From positions 248,001 through 312,000 of the forward strand of contig NZ_BAABIA010000001.1 of NCBI RefSeq assembly GCF_039542385.1: a stretch of 64,000 bases of DNA, in the 5' to 3' direction. This stretch comes from Prosthecobacter algae. Its GTDB lineage: Bacteria; Verrucomicrobiota; Verrucomicrobiia; Verrucomicrobiales; Verrucomicrobiaceae. Numbering within the stretch: the stretch's first letter is position 1; the number at the start of each line of letters is the position of its first letter. The position numbers and the translations under genes were made by a program. Of this stretch, positions 27,247 to 35,927 are shown one piece after another. The notes beneath the pieces are model-generated. The model saw only the letters and a program-made list of their open reading frames with translations. It did not search any database and was not told the origin of the DNA.

Positions 27247-28191
27247 TCAGGTATGCAAGGCTGCCATCTTCAGCGCTGCCTCCCGCATCTGCTGCCGCAT
27301 CGCGGGCGGATGCTCCACCACTGCCTGTGGGCCCAGGCTCATAAGCCAGCCGATCAGCCATTCCTGAGACCAGGCCAGCAGCTCAATCCGCGTACGCCCA
27401 TCGGGCTGCACCTGCTCCGGGGCACACGTGCAGGGCATCTCACGCCGCACCCGATCCATGATGGCGGGGCTGAAAAGGACCGTGGTCGGCACGATTTCAT
27501 GCTCGTCCAGAGTGTTGGCAAGAAAGGTCTTCACAGAGAAGCCCTCATGCCCCTGGAAGCCTTCGGTAAGCACTTCCCAGCGTACCATCCGGTCTAGCCG
27601 AAAGTCGCGAAAATCACCTCGCAGGCGGCAGTAGGCGATGAGGTGCCACTCCCGCGCGTAAAACATCATGCCCAGCGGCTCCACCGTGCGGCTGGTGATC
27701 TCGCCACGTCCTCCGGCATTGTAGCCCAGGCTCACACAGCGGCGGTGGATAACCGCCTGCTGCAGCGGCATGATGGAACGCTGTTCATCATCCTTGCGAG
27801 GCGAGGAGATCCACACGCCCACCGCATTCTTGAGCCGATTCAGTTGATCTTGACGTTCCTTGGGCAGGACGGCCCGGATCTTGAGCAAGGCGGAGCGCAG
27901 GGAGCCTCGCAGAGAATCATCCGCTACCTGTTCCGTCACCTCACCACTCATGAACAGGGCACTGGCCTCATGCTCAGTGAACATCACGGGCGGCATGTGA
28001 TAGCCGCGCATGAGGCTGTAGCCCACCCCCGCCTCTGCCACGATGGGCACCCCTGCCTCACCCAGCGCCGCGAGATCCCGATACACCGTGCGCACGCTCA
28101 TTTCATAGTGCTCGGCAATCTGCTCCGCCGTGATGACGCGGTGGCTTTGCAGCAGCAGGATCATGCCCGTGAGGCGGTCAATGCGATTCAT
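27247..28191 (-). CDS. YafY-type WYL-domain transcriptional regulator
   Basis: 314 residues. An N-terminal HTH_11/DeoR-like helix-turn-helix (RIDRLTGMILLLQSHRVIT, then MSVRTVYRDLAALGEAG) is followed by a WYL domain (about 135–215: FYAREWHLIAYCRLRGDFRDFRLDRM) and a C-terminal WCX segment. Such proteins repress or activate nearby operons on binding a nucleic-acid or small-molecule ligand. The nearest candidate target is the VOC gene downstream. It is divergent from the DUF234-type ATPase gene across an AT-rich gap containing repeats. Confidence 0.9.
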   Translation of the reverse strand: MNRIDRLTGMILLLQSHRVITAEQIAEHYEMSVRTVYRDLAALGEAGVPIVAEAGVGYSLMRGYHMPPVMFTEHEASALFMSGEVTEQVADDSLRGSLRSALLKIRAVLPKERQDQLNRLKNAVGVWISSPRKDDEQRSIMPLQQAVIHRRCVSLGYNAGGRGEITSRTVEPLGMMFYAREWHLIAYCRLRGDFRDFRLDRMVRWEVLTEGFQGHEGFSVKTFLANTLDEHEIVPTTVLFSPAIMDRVRREMPCTCAPEQVQPDGRTRIELLAWSQEWLIGWLMSLGPQAVVEHPPAMRQQMREAALKMAALHT

Positions 28192-28273
28192 GGAGTGGGG
28201 AGACGAGCCTTAAAACTGGCCGCAGATTTTTCATCGCACAAGAAGCGAATGCAGTCATAAAACGACTTTTACA

Positions 28274-28385
28274 ACAAGTGACAACATGAGTATATTACAC
28301 AATGTAGTAATTGTTGGGTAAAAATAAGCTAAGAATGAGGTCTTGAACAAGTGACATTGTGAGTATATTAAAAATTATGTCACTT
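28274..28385. promoter_or_regulatory. Direct and inverted repeats upstream of the DUF234-type ATPase gene
   Basis: Two 24-bp direct repeats (28274–28297 and 28347–28370, 21 of 24 identical) share ACAAGTGAC and GAGTATATTA and are 73 bp apart. The second also forms an inverted pair with ATGTCACTT at 28377–28385 (9-bp arms, 19-bp spacer). The DNA is AT-rich compared with its surroundings. This resembles an operator region, possibly autoregulatory or bound by the divergent WYL protein. Confidence 0.5.
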
Positions 28386-28397
28386 GAAGAATATCCA

Positions 28398-29822
28398 ATG
28401 CTGGACCGCCCGGTTTTTGTGAATCGTCAGGAGGAGATTGGTTTGTTGGATGCCTTTCGCCGTAAGGCTGGTGCACAGTTCATGGTGGTCTATGGAAGGC
28501 GGCGGATAGGCAAGACCGCGTTGATCACCCACTGGATGTCTGGGCGTCCCCGGACGAAAATTCGTGGTTTTTACTGGGTGGCTCATCGCAGTACGCCCGA
28601 GATCCTGCTGCGCAGTTTTTCTGAAGCCTTAGCTTCTTGTCTTGAGGCTGAAATTGCGGCTCGGCTTAGCTTTGCCACCTGGGAGGATGCCTTTAAGCAG
28701 ATGTTTGCTCTCGCCAAAACGGAGGCTTTGGTGGCGGGGATTGATGAGTTTCCGTACCTGCTGGAAAGTGTCCCTGGTCTCGCATCATTGCTGCAAAAAA
28801 TCTGGGATGGGCATAAACAAGGATCTCAGCTCAAACTGATTTTGTGCGGCTCCCAGTATCACATGATGCATGAGCAGTTTTTTACTCCCAAGCAGCCGCT
28901 CTATGGTCGCGCCACGGCTTCGCTGTTGCTTGATGAGGTTTCGCCGGCCCATCTCAGTCAATTTCTACCGCACTACAGTGCATCCCAGATTGTCGAAACC
29001 TACAGCGTGCTGGGTGGGGTGCCAAAGTACCTGGAGATGTGGGATGACCGGTCGCCTGTGCTAACTAACATTCGCGAACTGTTGCTGTCTCCGGCTACTT
29101 TGTTCAGGCATGAGGCCTTGTTTTTGATTCATGATGAAATCGCCGAGCCGCGTACTTATTTGGGCTTGCTGGAGGCCATTGGCGGTGGGTTACGCACACC
29201 TGTGACCATTGCTAAAATCACAGGGCTGCCAATCACGCATGTGGGCAAATACCTGCATCATCTCCTGGCTCTCAAACTGGTGCGCCGGGTGCAGTCAGCC
29301 GAGGCTCCCAATGTGGCGCAGACTCGCCTCAGTCGATATGAGATCCGCGATCCCTTCATGCGCTTTCATTTTGAATTCATTCATCCTCATCCAGATCTGG
29401 TAGAGAGAAACCGGATGACGGAGCACATGGAAAAAATAACCCAGCGCTTTGATGCTTACGTGGGTAAAACGGGTTATGAGGAGTTGGCACGCCGTCATTT
29501 GGAGGCTCTTGGTTTGGCTGGGAAACTGCCTTTCAAACCGGACACCGTGGGGCGTGCCTGGACCCCACGTGCTGACGTGGATGTTTTTGCCATCAGCCGC
29601 AAATCGCAAACGGCCTTGTTTGGTGAGTGCCGCTGGAACACCCGCAAAATGGACATATCCACACTGACGGAATTGCTGGCCAAGGCGGAGAGCTTCCCGC
29701 GTCTCAAAAAGTGGAAGAAGCACTTTGTCTTGTTTTCAAAATCTGGTTTTACGGCGGAGCTGACACGAGTCGCCAAGAAAGAAAACGTCCTTCTTTATGA
29801 AGGCCCTTTGCTGTCTTTGTGA
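28398..29822 (+). CDS. ATP-binding protein, archaeal-type ATPase/DUF234 family
   Basis: 474 residues. In-frame GTG (28359) and ATG (28377) also exist, but 28398 has the best ribosome site (GAAGA, 7-bp spacing) and begins MLDRPVFVNRQEE, as in family members. Walker A is GRRRIGKT (33–40); Walker B-like AGIDEFPYL follows near 115. A sensor region (LILCGSQ) and a winged helix (ITGLPITHVGKYLHHLLALKLVRR) come before a C-terminal DUF234 nuclease-like domain (DVDVFAISRKSQTALFGECRW: an acidic/E-x-K-like arrangement). Family members are common in archaea and sporadic in bacteria, usually as orphan genes of unknown, possibly selfish or defence-related, role. Confidence 0.85.
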   Translation: MLDRPVFVNRQEEIGLLDAFRRKAGAQFMVVYGRRRIGKTALITHWMSGRPRTKIRGFYWVAHRSTPEILLRSFSEALASCLEAEIAARLSFATWEDAFKQMFALAKTEALVAGIDEFPYLLESVPGLASLLQKIWDGHKQGSQLKLILCGSQYHMMHEQFFTPKQPLYGRATASLLLDEVSPAHLSQFLPHYSASQIVETYSVLGGVPKYLEMWDDRSPVLTNIRELLLSPATLFRHEALFLIHDEIAEPRTYLGLLEAIGGGLRTPVTIAKITGLPITHVGKYLHHLLALKLVRRVQSAEAPNVAQTRLSRYEIRDPFMRFHFEFIHPHPDLVERNRMTEHMEKITQRFDAYVGKTGYEELARRHLEALGLAGKLPFKPDTVGRAWTPRADVDVFAISRKSQTALFGECRWNTRKMDISTLTELLAKAESFPRLKKWKKHFVLFSKSGFTAELTRVAKKENVLLYEGPLLSL

Positions 29823-29887
29823 AGTCCTTCTCTTGCTCTCAATCGTTCTTGGCAAGAGCCCCCATGTCGGCTCAGTATTTATTTGCC

Positions 29888-31321
29888 ATGCCTGCTAAGA
29901 CCGACCTCAATCGCCGCCATTTTTTTCAAACCGCTTTGGGAGGTGTTCTTGCGGCTCCCGCACTCGGCCAAGCTGCAGCGGCGACGCACGTGGACCCTTC
30001 ACGCTTTGCAGAACCAGGGCATGATCTGGCCTGTGTGCAGGATGCGGATGTCATTGTTTGTGGTGCCGGGCCAGCGGGTGTGGCGGCTGCCATCACGGCG
30101 GCGCGTGCAGGGGCTAAGGTGCGCTTGTTTGAGGTGCATGGTTGCCTGGGCGGTGTATGGACCGCCGGGCTGCTGACCTGGATCTTTGACTTTGATAAAC
30201 CGGGCCTCACTCGCGAGATCATCGCCAAGCTGGATGAGCGTGGTGCCCGACGCGGCAGTGACAATGGCCGCTTTGTGTATGAGCCCGATGAAATGAAGCT
30301 GTTGCTGGAAGATCTCTGCGTGGACGCCGGGGTGAAATTCCGCCTGCAAACACGGGCTGTGGCCGCCTACAAAGAGGGCAAACGCCTCAGCACCGTCATC
30401 ACGGAATCTCCCTCAGGCCGCGAGGCTTGGCGCGCGCCCGTCTTTATCGATACCACGGGCGATGGGGTGCTCGGGGCCTTGGCCGGCTGCTCCTGGGATC
30501 TGGGGGACATGGGGCAGGACAAATCCAGCCAGTGCCTGTGCCAGCCGCTCACCATGAATGCCCTGGCCGTGGTGAAAGACGTCACGCAGATGCAGAAGTA
30601 CATCTCCTTTTATGAAGGTGACCTGAAATGGCATGTGGAGGCCACCAAAAACTTCAAGGCCGACATTCAAAAGGCAGGCATTGATCCCTCCTATGGCATG
30701 CCTACTATTTTCCATGTGCGGGACAATGTGGTGCTCATCATGGCTAACCATGAGTATGGCATCCGGCCAGATGATGCCGATGCCCTCACGGCCGCTACCG
30801 TTCGTGCGCGCAAAGAGATCTTTGCCATCACCCGTGCCCTGCGGAAGTTGGGTGGTGTGTGGGACGGTTTCCAGGTCATCGCCACGGCGGAGCAGATCGG
30901 CGTGCGGGATGGCAAGCGTATCCATGGCCGTTACACCGTGGTGAAGGACGATCTCGTTAATGGAGCTCGCCATGAAGACGGCGTCGCCCGGGTGACCTTC
31001 GGTGTGGATATCCACGCGAAGTCCAAGAAAGACAATGACCAGCTTACCATCGAGCGGGGTGGAGTGAAGAAATTCACCCCCTATGACATTCCTCTGCGTG
31101 CGCTCATTGCCAAGGATGTGGACGGCCTCATGATGGCAGGCCGCTGCATCAGTGGCGATTTCGTGGCTCACGCCAGCTACCGTGTCACGGGCAATGCCGT
31201 CGCCATGGGCGAAGCCGCTGGCGTCACCGCAGCACTGGCCGCCGTGTCCAAGCGCCTACCCCACGAGGTAGAGTGGAAAGAGGCCGAGGCGAAGCTCAAA
31301 ACCATAGGCCAGCGGGTGTAA
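29888..31321 (+). CDS. Tat-exported FAD-dependent oxidoreductase (paralog 2)
   Basis: 477 residues from the ATG at 29888, which gives a Tat signal (NRRHFFQTALGGVLAAPALG); an in-frame GTG overlapping the previous stop (29819) would add a leader without homology. The FAD motif CGAGPAGVAAAI, the block GGVWTAGLLT, FIDTTGDGVLG and MMAGRCISGDFVAHASYRVTGN follow the same order as in the gene at 24891–26324, and the two proteins have equal length. They therefore arose by duplication. The substrate is unknown. Confidence 0.87.
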   Translation: MPAKTDLNRRHFFQTALGGVLAAPALGQAAAATHVDPSRFAEPGHDLACVQDADVIVCGAGPAGVAAAITAARAGAKVRLFEVHGCLGGVWTAGLLTWIFDFDKPGLTREIIAKLDERGARRGSDNGRFVYEPDEMKLLLEDLCVDAGVKFRLQTRAVAAYKEGKRLSTVITESPSGREAWRAPVFIDTTGDGVLGALAGCSWDLGDMGQDKSSQCLCQPLTMNALAVVKDVTQMQKYISFYEGDLKWHVEATKNFKADIQKAGIDPSYGMPTIFHVRDNVVLIMANHEYGIRPDDADALTAATVRARKEIFAITRALRKLGGVWDGFQVIATAEQIGVRDGKRIHGRYTVVKDDLVNGARHEDGVARVTFGVDIHAKSKKDNDQLTIERGGVKKFTPYDIPLRALIAKDVDGLMMAGRCISGDFVAHASYRVTGNAVAMGEAAGVTAALAAVSKRLPHEVEWKEAEAKLKTIGQRV

Positions 31322-31348
31322 ATCCCACCCTCGGGCAGAGCTCCCAGA

Positions 31349-32686
31349 TCACGCCAGATCAGGCAGTGGATTGTCGGCATCGCCAAAGTGATCCGTCTTC
31401 ACGCCCATACGTTCCATCATGGCCAAATGCAGGCGGCAGAGCTTGCGGTTCGGATCCTTGCTGTAATCGAAGTACCGGCCTCCGCGCAGGGTGCCGCCAC
31501 CACCACCGGCAAGGATGAGGGGAAGCTGGGTGGAGTCGTGGGCATTGCCATCGTAAAGGCTCGAGGTCAGCATGATCATGCTGTTATCCAGCAGGGTTCG
31601 TTCACCTTCATTGGTCGCTTCCATTTTCTGCAGGGCCTCGGACCACACCTTCACCATGTATTCATTGCCCTTTTGGTAGGAGGCCAGACGATCAGCATCA
31701 TTGGCATGGTGAGACAGCTCATGCTGACCGCCTTTTACGCCTAGGAAGCCGAAGTTCATGTTAGAAAGATCGTTCGTCAGCATGTTCGTCACCACGCGAG
31801 TGCGATCCATCTGGAATGCCAACACCATGATATCGAGCATGAGTTTCACATGCTCCTCCTGCTGGGCAGGAATGCCCGAAGCAGGGCGGGCTAGCCAGGG
31901 TGTCTTCACGCTTGGTTGCCAGCCTCGGGTCGTGGCCTCAGCCGTGCTGAGTTTTTCGGAACGTTCGATGCGCTGCTCCAGATCCCGGACGGAGGTGAGA
32001 TACTCGTCCAGCTTCTGGCCATCGCGACGGCTCAGCTTGCCCCGGAGGCTGCTGGCATCCTGCATCACCAGGTCCAGTACGCTCTTGTCACGGGCACGTT
32101 TACTGCCGTCGTCAAAGAGTTGGTCAAAGGCCTGTTGCGGATAGATTTCCTTGGGGGCCGGTGTCGTGGGACTGCTCCAGGAAAGGTAGGCGGAGTAAAG
32201 GGAAGTGTAACCGCTGTCGGTGCTGTACTTAGGGCCTTCCGTGCCAATAGCTAGGCTGGCCACCGGCGTTTGCTGGCCGATCTTGTTAGCGATGATCTGA
32301 TCCATGGTCAGCCCCACTTCCACGTCCGTGGTGGTTTGCTTCACCTTCAGGCCAGAAAGGATGTTCATCTTCGGGTAGTGGCCACCTGGGCCCGCCACTG
32401 TGGAGGGATTCCACAGTCCCTTGAAGACCATCACCTTGGTCTTTACGGGCTCCAGCGGCTTCAGCGTTTGCAGAAACTCTAGGCCGCCGGGGCTGTTCGA
32501 AGCACCCCAGTGATGAGGGTTCACCCCATTGCCGAAAAAGCAGATGCCCAGACGCCGGGGGGCTTGTGGCGTGCCTTTGACCACCGGAGCGCCAAAGGAC
32601 GACACCGACTCAAACCACGGCAGGCCGAGCATGATGCCGGCACCACGTAAAAACTGGCGACGGGAGAACTGGGAAGAGCTTTTCAT
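31349..32686 (-). CDS. DUF1552-family Tat-exported protein
   Basis: 445 residues from the ATG at 32686, with a Tat signal (SRRQFLRGAGIMLGLPWFES). It matches DUF1552 over its whole length (RRLGICFFGNGVNPHHWG at the start; MFKGL-type strands; the HELSHHAND motif of the HxxSHH superfamily near residue 345). It resembles DUF1501/sulfatase-like periplasmic proteins that normally pair with DUF1587/1592/1588/1585 cytochromes. No such partner is adjacent. It is convergent with the FAD oxidoreductase gene. The function is unknown. Confidence 0.85.
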   Translation of the reverse strand: MKSSSQFSRRQFLRGAGIMLGLPWFESVSSFGAPVVKGTPQAPRRLGICFFGNGVNPHHWGASNSPGGLEFLQTLKPLEPVKTKVMVFKGLWNPSTVAGPGGHYPKMNILSGLKVKQTTTDVEVGLTMDQIIANKIGQQTPVASLAIGTEGPKYSTDSGYTSLYSAYLSWSSPTTPAPKEIYPQQAFDQLFDDGSKRARDKSVLDLVMQDASSLRGKLSRRDGQKLDEYLTSVRDLEQRIERSEKLSTAEATTRGWQPSVKTPWLARPASGIPAQQEEHVKLMLDIMVLAFQMDRTRVVTNMLTNDLSNMNFGFLGVKGGQHELSHHANDADRLASYQKGNEYMVKVWSEALQKMEATNEGERTLLDNSMIMLTSSLYDGNAHDSTQLPLILAGGGGGTLRGGRYFDYSKDPNRKLCRLHLAMMERMGVKTDHFGDADNPLPDLA

Positions 32687-32779
32687 TGGGGGGATACAGA
32701 TACTACGTCGCAAAAGGGCGCAAGTTTTCGGCCAATAAGCCAGGTAGCAATATGCCCGATCCCGCGTATTTTCCAGCCC

Positions 32780-35017
32780 ATGGCTGATTTGACCTCGCTA
32801 GACACCTCGTGGACAGACGCTCTGGCGGATTTCCTTCTCGAACAGCAAGGGGTGGAGGCCATTCGCCTAAACCCCGAAGAGCGCAGTGTCCAGATCGCCA
32901 CGCTGGGGCACGTTGATGCGGCGTTGCTCCAGGCACAGCTCAATGAAGTTCTTCGGGCTCTGGATGCGAAAATACTGGTCACTACCTCCAATGCGACGGT
33001 CAGCGGTCTGACGCTGACCAGCAAAAAGGGCGAGCTGACCCTGCAAAAACCGAGCTGCATCACAGCACCGCGTTTTTGGAAATGGCGTGATTTCGAGTGG
33101 CCCGAGGCCGAGGAAATCGAGCGTCAAAGCGAGGAGGAATGGAAGGAGATGGCCGTTCAGGCTGCCATCTGTGGGGTGGCGCTCGTGAGTGGCTTGCTTG
33201 CCGAAAAGGTTTTTTCTTCGCCTGCTTGGTTGGTGCAAAGTTTGTTCGGTGTCGCCCTTATCAGTGGCGGCTGGGATGCGGCCAAGGATGCGTGGGAAAA
33301 CCTCAAAGAGAAGCGCCTGGACGTGCATTTCCTCATGCTGGCTGTGGCGGCGGGCACTGTGGCCATTGGTGCCTGGGAAGAGGGGGCCTTGCTGCTCTTC
33401 CTTTTCTCCACCTCCGGTGCTCTTGAGCATTATGTACTTCATCGCACCCATCGAGAGATCAATGCCCTGACCAAGGCAGCTCCCAAGCATGCTCGCGTGT
33501 TGTTGCCCGATGGCAAAACCGAAGAGCGTGCAGTTTCCGCTTTGCGCATTGGCGATGTACTGCAGGTCCGCCCAGCCGAACTTTTCCCTGTGGATGGCAC
33601 CATCACACTGGGGGAGTCGGCCGCCGATGAATCCACCCTTACTGGTGAGGCTGTGCCGATTGATAAAGCTGTGGGGGCCGAGGTCTTCGGGGGTACCCTG
33701 AATCTCTGGGGGCTCATCCAGATGCGTGTGGACCGTCTCGCCACCCAAAGCGCCTTGGCGAAGATCATCACCATGATCCAGACCGCCCAGCATCTGCGGG
33801 CTCCCAGTCAGCGTTTCACGGATCGCTTTGGCACCAACTACACACTGCTCACCCTCGCAACCGTCGCGATCATGTTCCTGGTTTGGTGGCTGGCCTTGGG
33901 CATACCTCCCTTTGAAAATACGGAGGCCTCAAAGTCGGCTTTCTACCGTGCCATGACGTTGCTGGTGGTCATGAGCCCCTGTGCCCTGGTGCTCTCCATT
34001 CCCTCCGCCATCTTGGCGGCCATCGCCTGGGGGGCGCGGCGTGGCATTCTCTTCCGTGGCGGTGCCGCTATCGAAAAACTGGCCGAGGTGGACGTCATCG
34101 CCATGGATAAAACGGGCACACTGACGGAGGGTAATTTGAAGGTAGCCCTCGTGGAAAGCTTTCCTCCGGGACGTGAGACGGATGTGTTGCGCCTGTGCGT
34201 GACGCTGGATGCCAATTCCAATCACCCCATCGCCCATGCCATCACACGTCATGCCAAAGAGCAGGGGATCGAGCCGGGCGAGTTGCAGGAGTTCCAGTCC
34301 ATCCCTGGCCAGGGTCTTCGTGGCCTAACCAAAGATGGCGTCACCTACGTGGGCCGGCGCGAGCTGATGAACCAGGGCGACTTTGCCCGCTGGTTAAAAG
34401 ATGTGCCGGATGCGCCCCTGGGCTTCTCCGAAGTCTGGGTTCTGAATGCCCAGACCATGGGCCGGGTGCTGCTGAAGGATGAAATCCGCAGCGGCAGCAA
34501 GGCCGTGCTCGCCACCTTGGCGGCTGAAAACGTGCGCACCATCATGCTCACCGGGGACCGCCGCGCCGCCGCGGTGCAGGTGGCGGAGGAATTGGGCGTG
34601 GCCGATGTACGCGCCGGTCTGCACCCCGAAGACAAAGTGAAAGCCATCCGCGAGCTGACTCTCGAGGGGAAAAAGGTGGCCATGGTGGGCGATGGCGTGA
34701 ACGACGCCCCCAGTCTGGCTGCCGCCTACGTCAGCATCGCCATGGGCGCTCGTGGCAGTGATGCCGCGCTGGAGCAGGCGGATGTCGTCCTGATGCAGGA
34801 CAAGATCGAAAAGCTCCTGTCTGCCCGCCACATCAGCCAACAGGCCCGCCGCATCATCCGGCAAAATCTGGCCATCTCCCTGGGCTCCGTCATCATCATG
34901 GCCGTCGCCTCCTTGTTCGGCCTCGTCCCCTTGACGCTCGGTGTGCTCACCCATGAGGGCAGCACCGTCATCGTGTGCCTCAACAGCCTGCGCCTCCTGT
35001 TTGTAAAAGAAGGTTAA
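32780..35017 (+). CDS. P1B-type heavy-metal-translocating ATPase (SPC, P1B-4-like)
   Basis: 745 residues. The P-type ATPase signature is complete: TGEAVP in the actuator domain, phosphorylated Asp in DKTGTLTEG, the SNHPIAHAI His-Pro motif of metal ATPases and GDGVNDAPSL. The transmembrane metal site reads SPC (MSPCALVL) rather than CPC, and the last helix has HEGSTVIVCLNSLRLL; both point to the P1B-4 group (Co, Fe or Zn export). The N-terminal 130 residues look like a decayed HMA domain without a CxxC. It is probably an inner-membrane exporter. It is single, with no metal regulator beside it, and is followed by a REP-like hairpin element. Confidence 0.9.
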   Translation: MADLTSLDTSWTDALADFLLEQQGVEAIRLNPEERSVQIATLGHVDAALLQAQLNEVLRALDAKILVTTSNATVSGLTLTSKKGELTLQKPSCITAPRFWKWRDFEWPEAEEIERQSEEEWKEMAVQAAICGVALVSGLLAEKVFSSPAWLVQSLFGVALISGGWDAAKDAWENLKEKRLDVHFLMLAVAAGTVAIGAWEEGALLLFLFSTSGALEHYVLHRTHREINALTKAAPKHARVLLPDGKTEERAVSALRIGDVLQVRPAELFPVDGTITLGESAADESTLTGEAVPIDKAVGAEVFGGTLNLWGLIQMRVDRLATQSALAKIITMIQTAQHLRAPSQRFTDRFGTNYTLLTLATVAIMFLVWWLALGIPPFENTEASKSAFYRAMTLLVVMSPCALVLSIPSAILAAIAWGARRGILFRGGAAIEKLAEVDVIAMDKTGTLTEGNLKVALVESFPPGRETDVLRLCVTLDANSNHPIAHAITRHAKEQGIEPGELQEFQSIPGQGLRGLTKDGVTYVGRRELMNQGDFARWLKDVPDAPLGFSEVWVLNAQTMGRVLLKDEIRSGSKAVLATLAAENVRTIMLTGDRRAAAVQVAEELGVADVRAGLHPEDKVKAIRELTLEGKKVAMVGDGVNDAPSLAAAYVSIAMGARGSDAALEQADVVLMQDKIEKLLSARHISQQARRIIRQNLAISLGSVIIMAVASLFGLVPLTLGVLTHEGSTVIVCLNSLRLLFVKEG

Positions 35018-35025
35018 TTCAGCAA

Positions 35026-35127
35026 AAGTGATGCGGGCACTCCTGCCTGCACTGCTTTGACGGCGCTCATTTCCCAAAGTGTCTTTCTTGGCCCCTCGTT
35101 TTGCAGGCAAGAGTGCCCGCATCACTT
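35026..35127 (+). repeat. REP/BIME-like hairpin element, copy 1
   Basis: A 102-bp element with 26-bp terminal inverted arms (AAGTGATGCGGGCACTCCTG... against ...AGAGTGCCCGCATCACTT; one mismatch). It is a near-identical direct repeat of 35818–35919. The pair flanks the transposase gene. Confidence 0.9.
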
Positions 35128-35157
35128 CTCAAAGCCCGGCGTCGGAAAAATGTAACC

Positions 35158-35805
35158 TCACTCGTCCCGAATCTCCCATCGTTGTTCATAGAAATAAGCT
35201 CCTTTCGGCAGACCTGCCTTGGTGGGATTGTCTGCCACATAGCGCTGAAATTTTTTCAGTGATTCCAGGCTGCGCACGATGTGGTCAAAGGACTCGTCCA
35301 TCCATAGCACACCTGACCTGCCGGTCATCTGGTTGATCCGTCTCGCACTCGCTCCTTTGGCAGGCCCCATCAACTTCGAGACGGGTGTTGGCGAAAGCGG
35401 TTTTAATAAAACATGCACATGGTTAGGCATGATCACCACATCGCCTAGATCATAGTGGCGACCATCATCGTGGTACAAGCTCGCCAGCACCTCTTCACGT
35501 AGATTTTCTGTGCGTAGATCACAAGCCCCGTACCCAGCGTCCAGATACTTTTCCATTCGCATCGTAAAACGGCGGTGATATTCCTTTTCGGTCTCTTCGG
35601 ACCAGGGCGGCGGATTTTGCTCCAACCATGCCGTGCGTGCTTGTTTCCACTGCTGTGGCACTTCCAAAGGTACTGCATCGCCGAGTCGAAATGTCACGAA
35701 ATAAATGGCTCCTGGTAAAGTCACATGTGGGAGTCTCCTGCGTCGAGAAATCATGACAGCCTCCCAATCAAAAGGCGTGAAGTCAGCTCGTGTAATGACC
35801 TTCAT
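35158..35805 (-). CDS. REP-associated tyrosine transposase (RAYT, Y1 HUH family)
   Basis: 215 residues from 35805; the ATG at 35754 (MISRRRRLPHVTLPG) would fit family N-termini better and is a possible true start. The HUH motif is His129-Val-His131 in MPNHVHVLL and the nucleophile is probably Tyr189 in KKFQRYVADNP; LPGAIYFVTFRL is the usual first strand. RAYTs are domesticated or semi-mobile IS200/IS605 relatives that nick single-stranded REP hairpins and are thought to spread them. Here two REP-like hairpins bracket the gene closely (30 bp downstream, 12 bp upstream), consistent with one functional unit. It looks intact. Confidence 0.9.
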   Translation of the reverse strand: MKVITRADFTPFDWEAVMISRRRRLPHVTLPGAIYFVTFRLGDAVPLEVPQQWKQARTAWLEQNPPPWSEETEKEYHRRFTMRMEKYLDAGYGACDLRTENLREEVLASLYHDDGRHYDLGDVVIMPNHVHVLLKPLSPTPVSKLMGPAKGASARRINQMTGRSGVLWMDESFDHIVRSLESLKKFQRYVADNPTKAGLPKGAYFYEQRWEIRDE

Positions 35806-35817
35806 TCAGGCAAAAAT

Positions 35818-35919
35818 AAGTGATGCGGGCACTCCTGCCTGCACTGCTTTGACGGTGCTCATTCCTATAATGGCCTCTCTTGGCCCCAGGTTTTGCAGGC
35901 AAGAGTGCCCGCATCACTT
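35818..35919 (+). repeat. REP/BIME-like hairpin element, copy 2
   Basis: A 102-bp direct repeat of 35026–35127 in the same orientation. The inverted arms are the same, and most differences lie in the loop region (around 35853–35890). It ends 8 bp before the yqgE stop. Confidence 0.9.
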
Positions 35920-35927
35920 GATATGCC

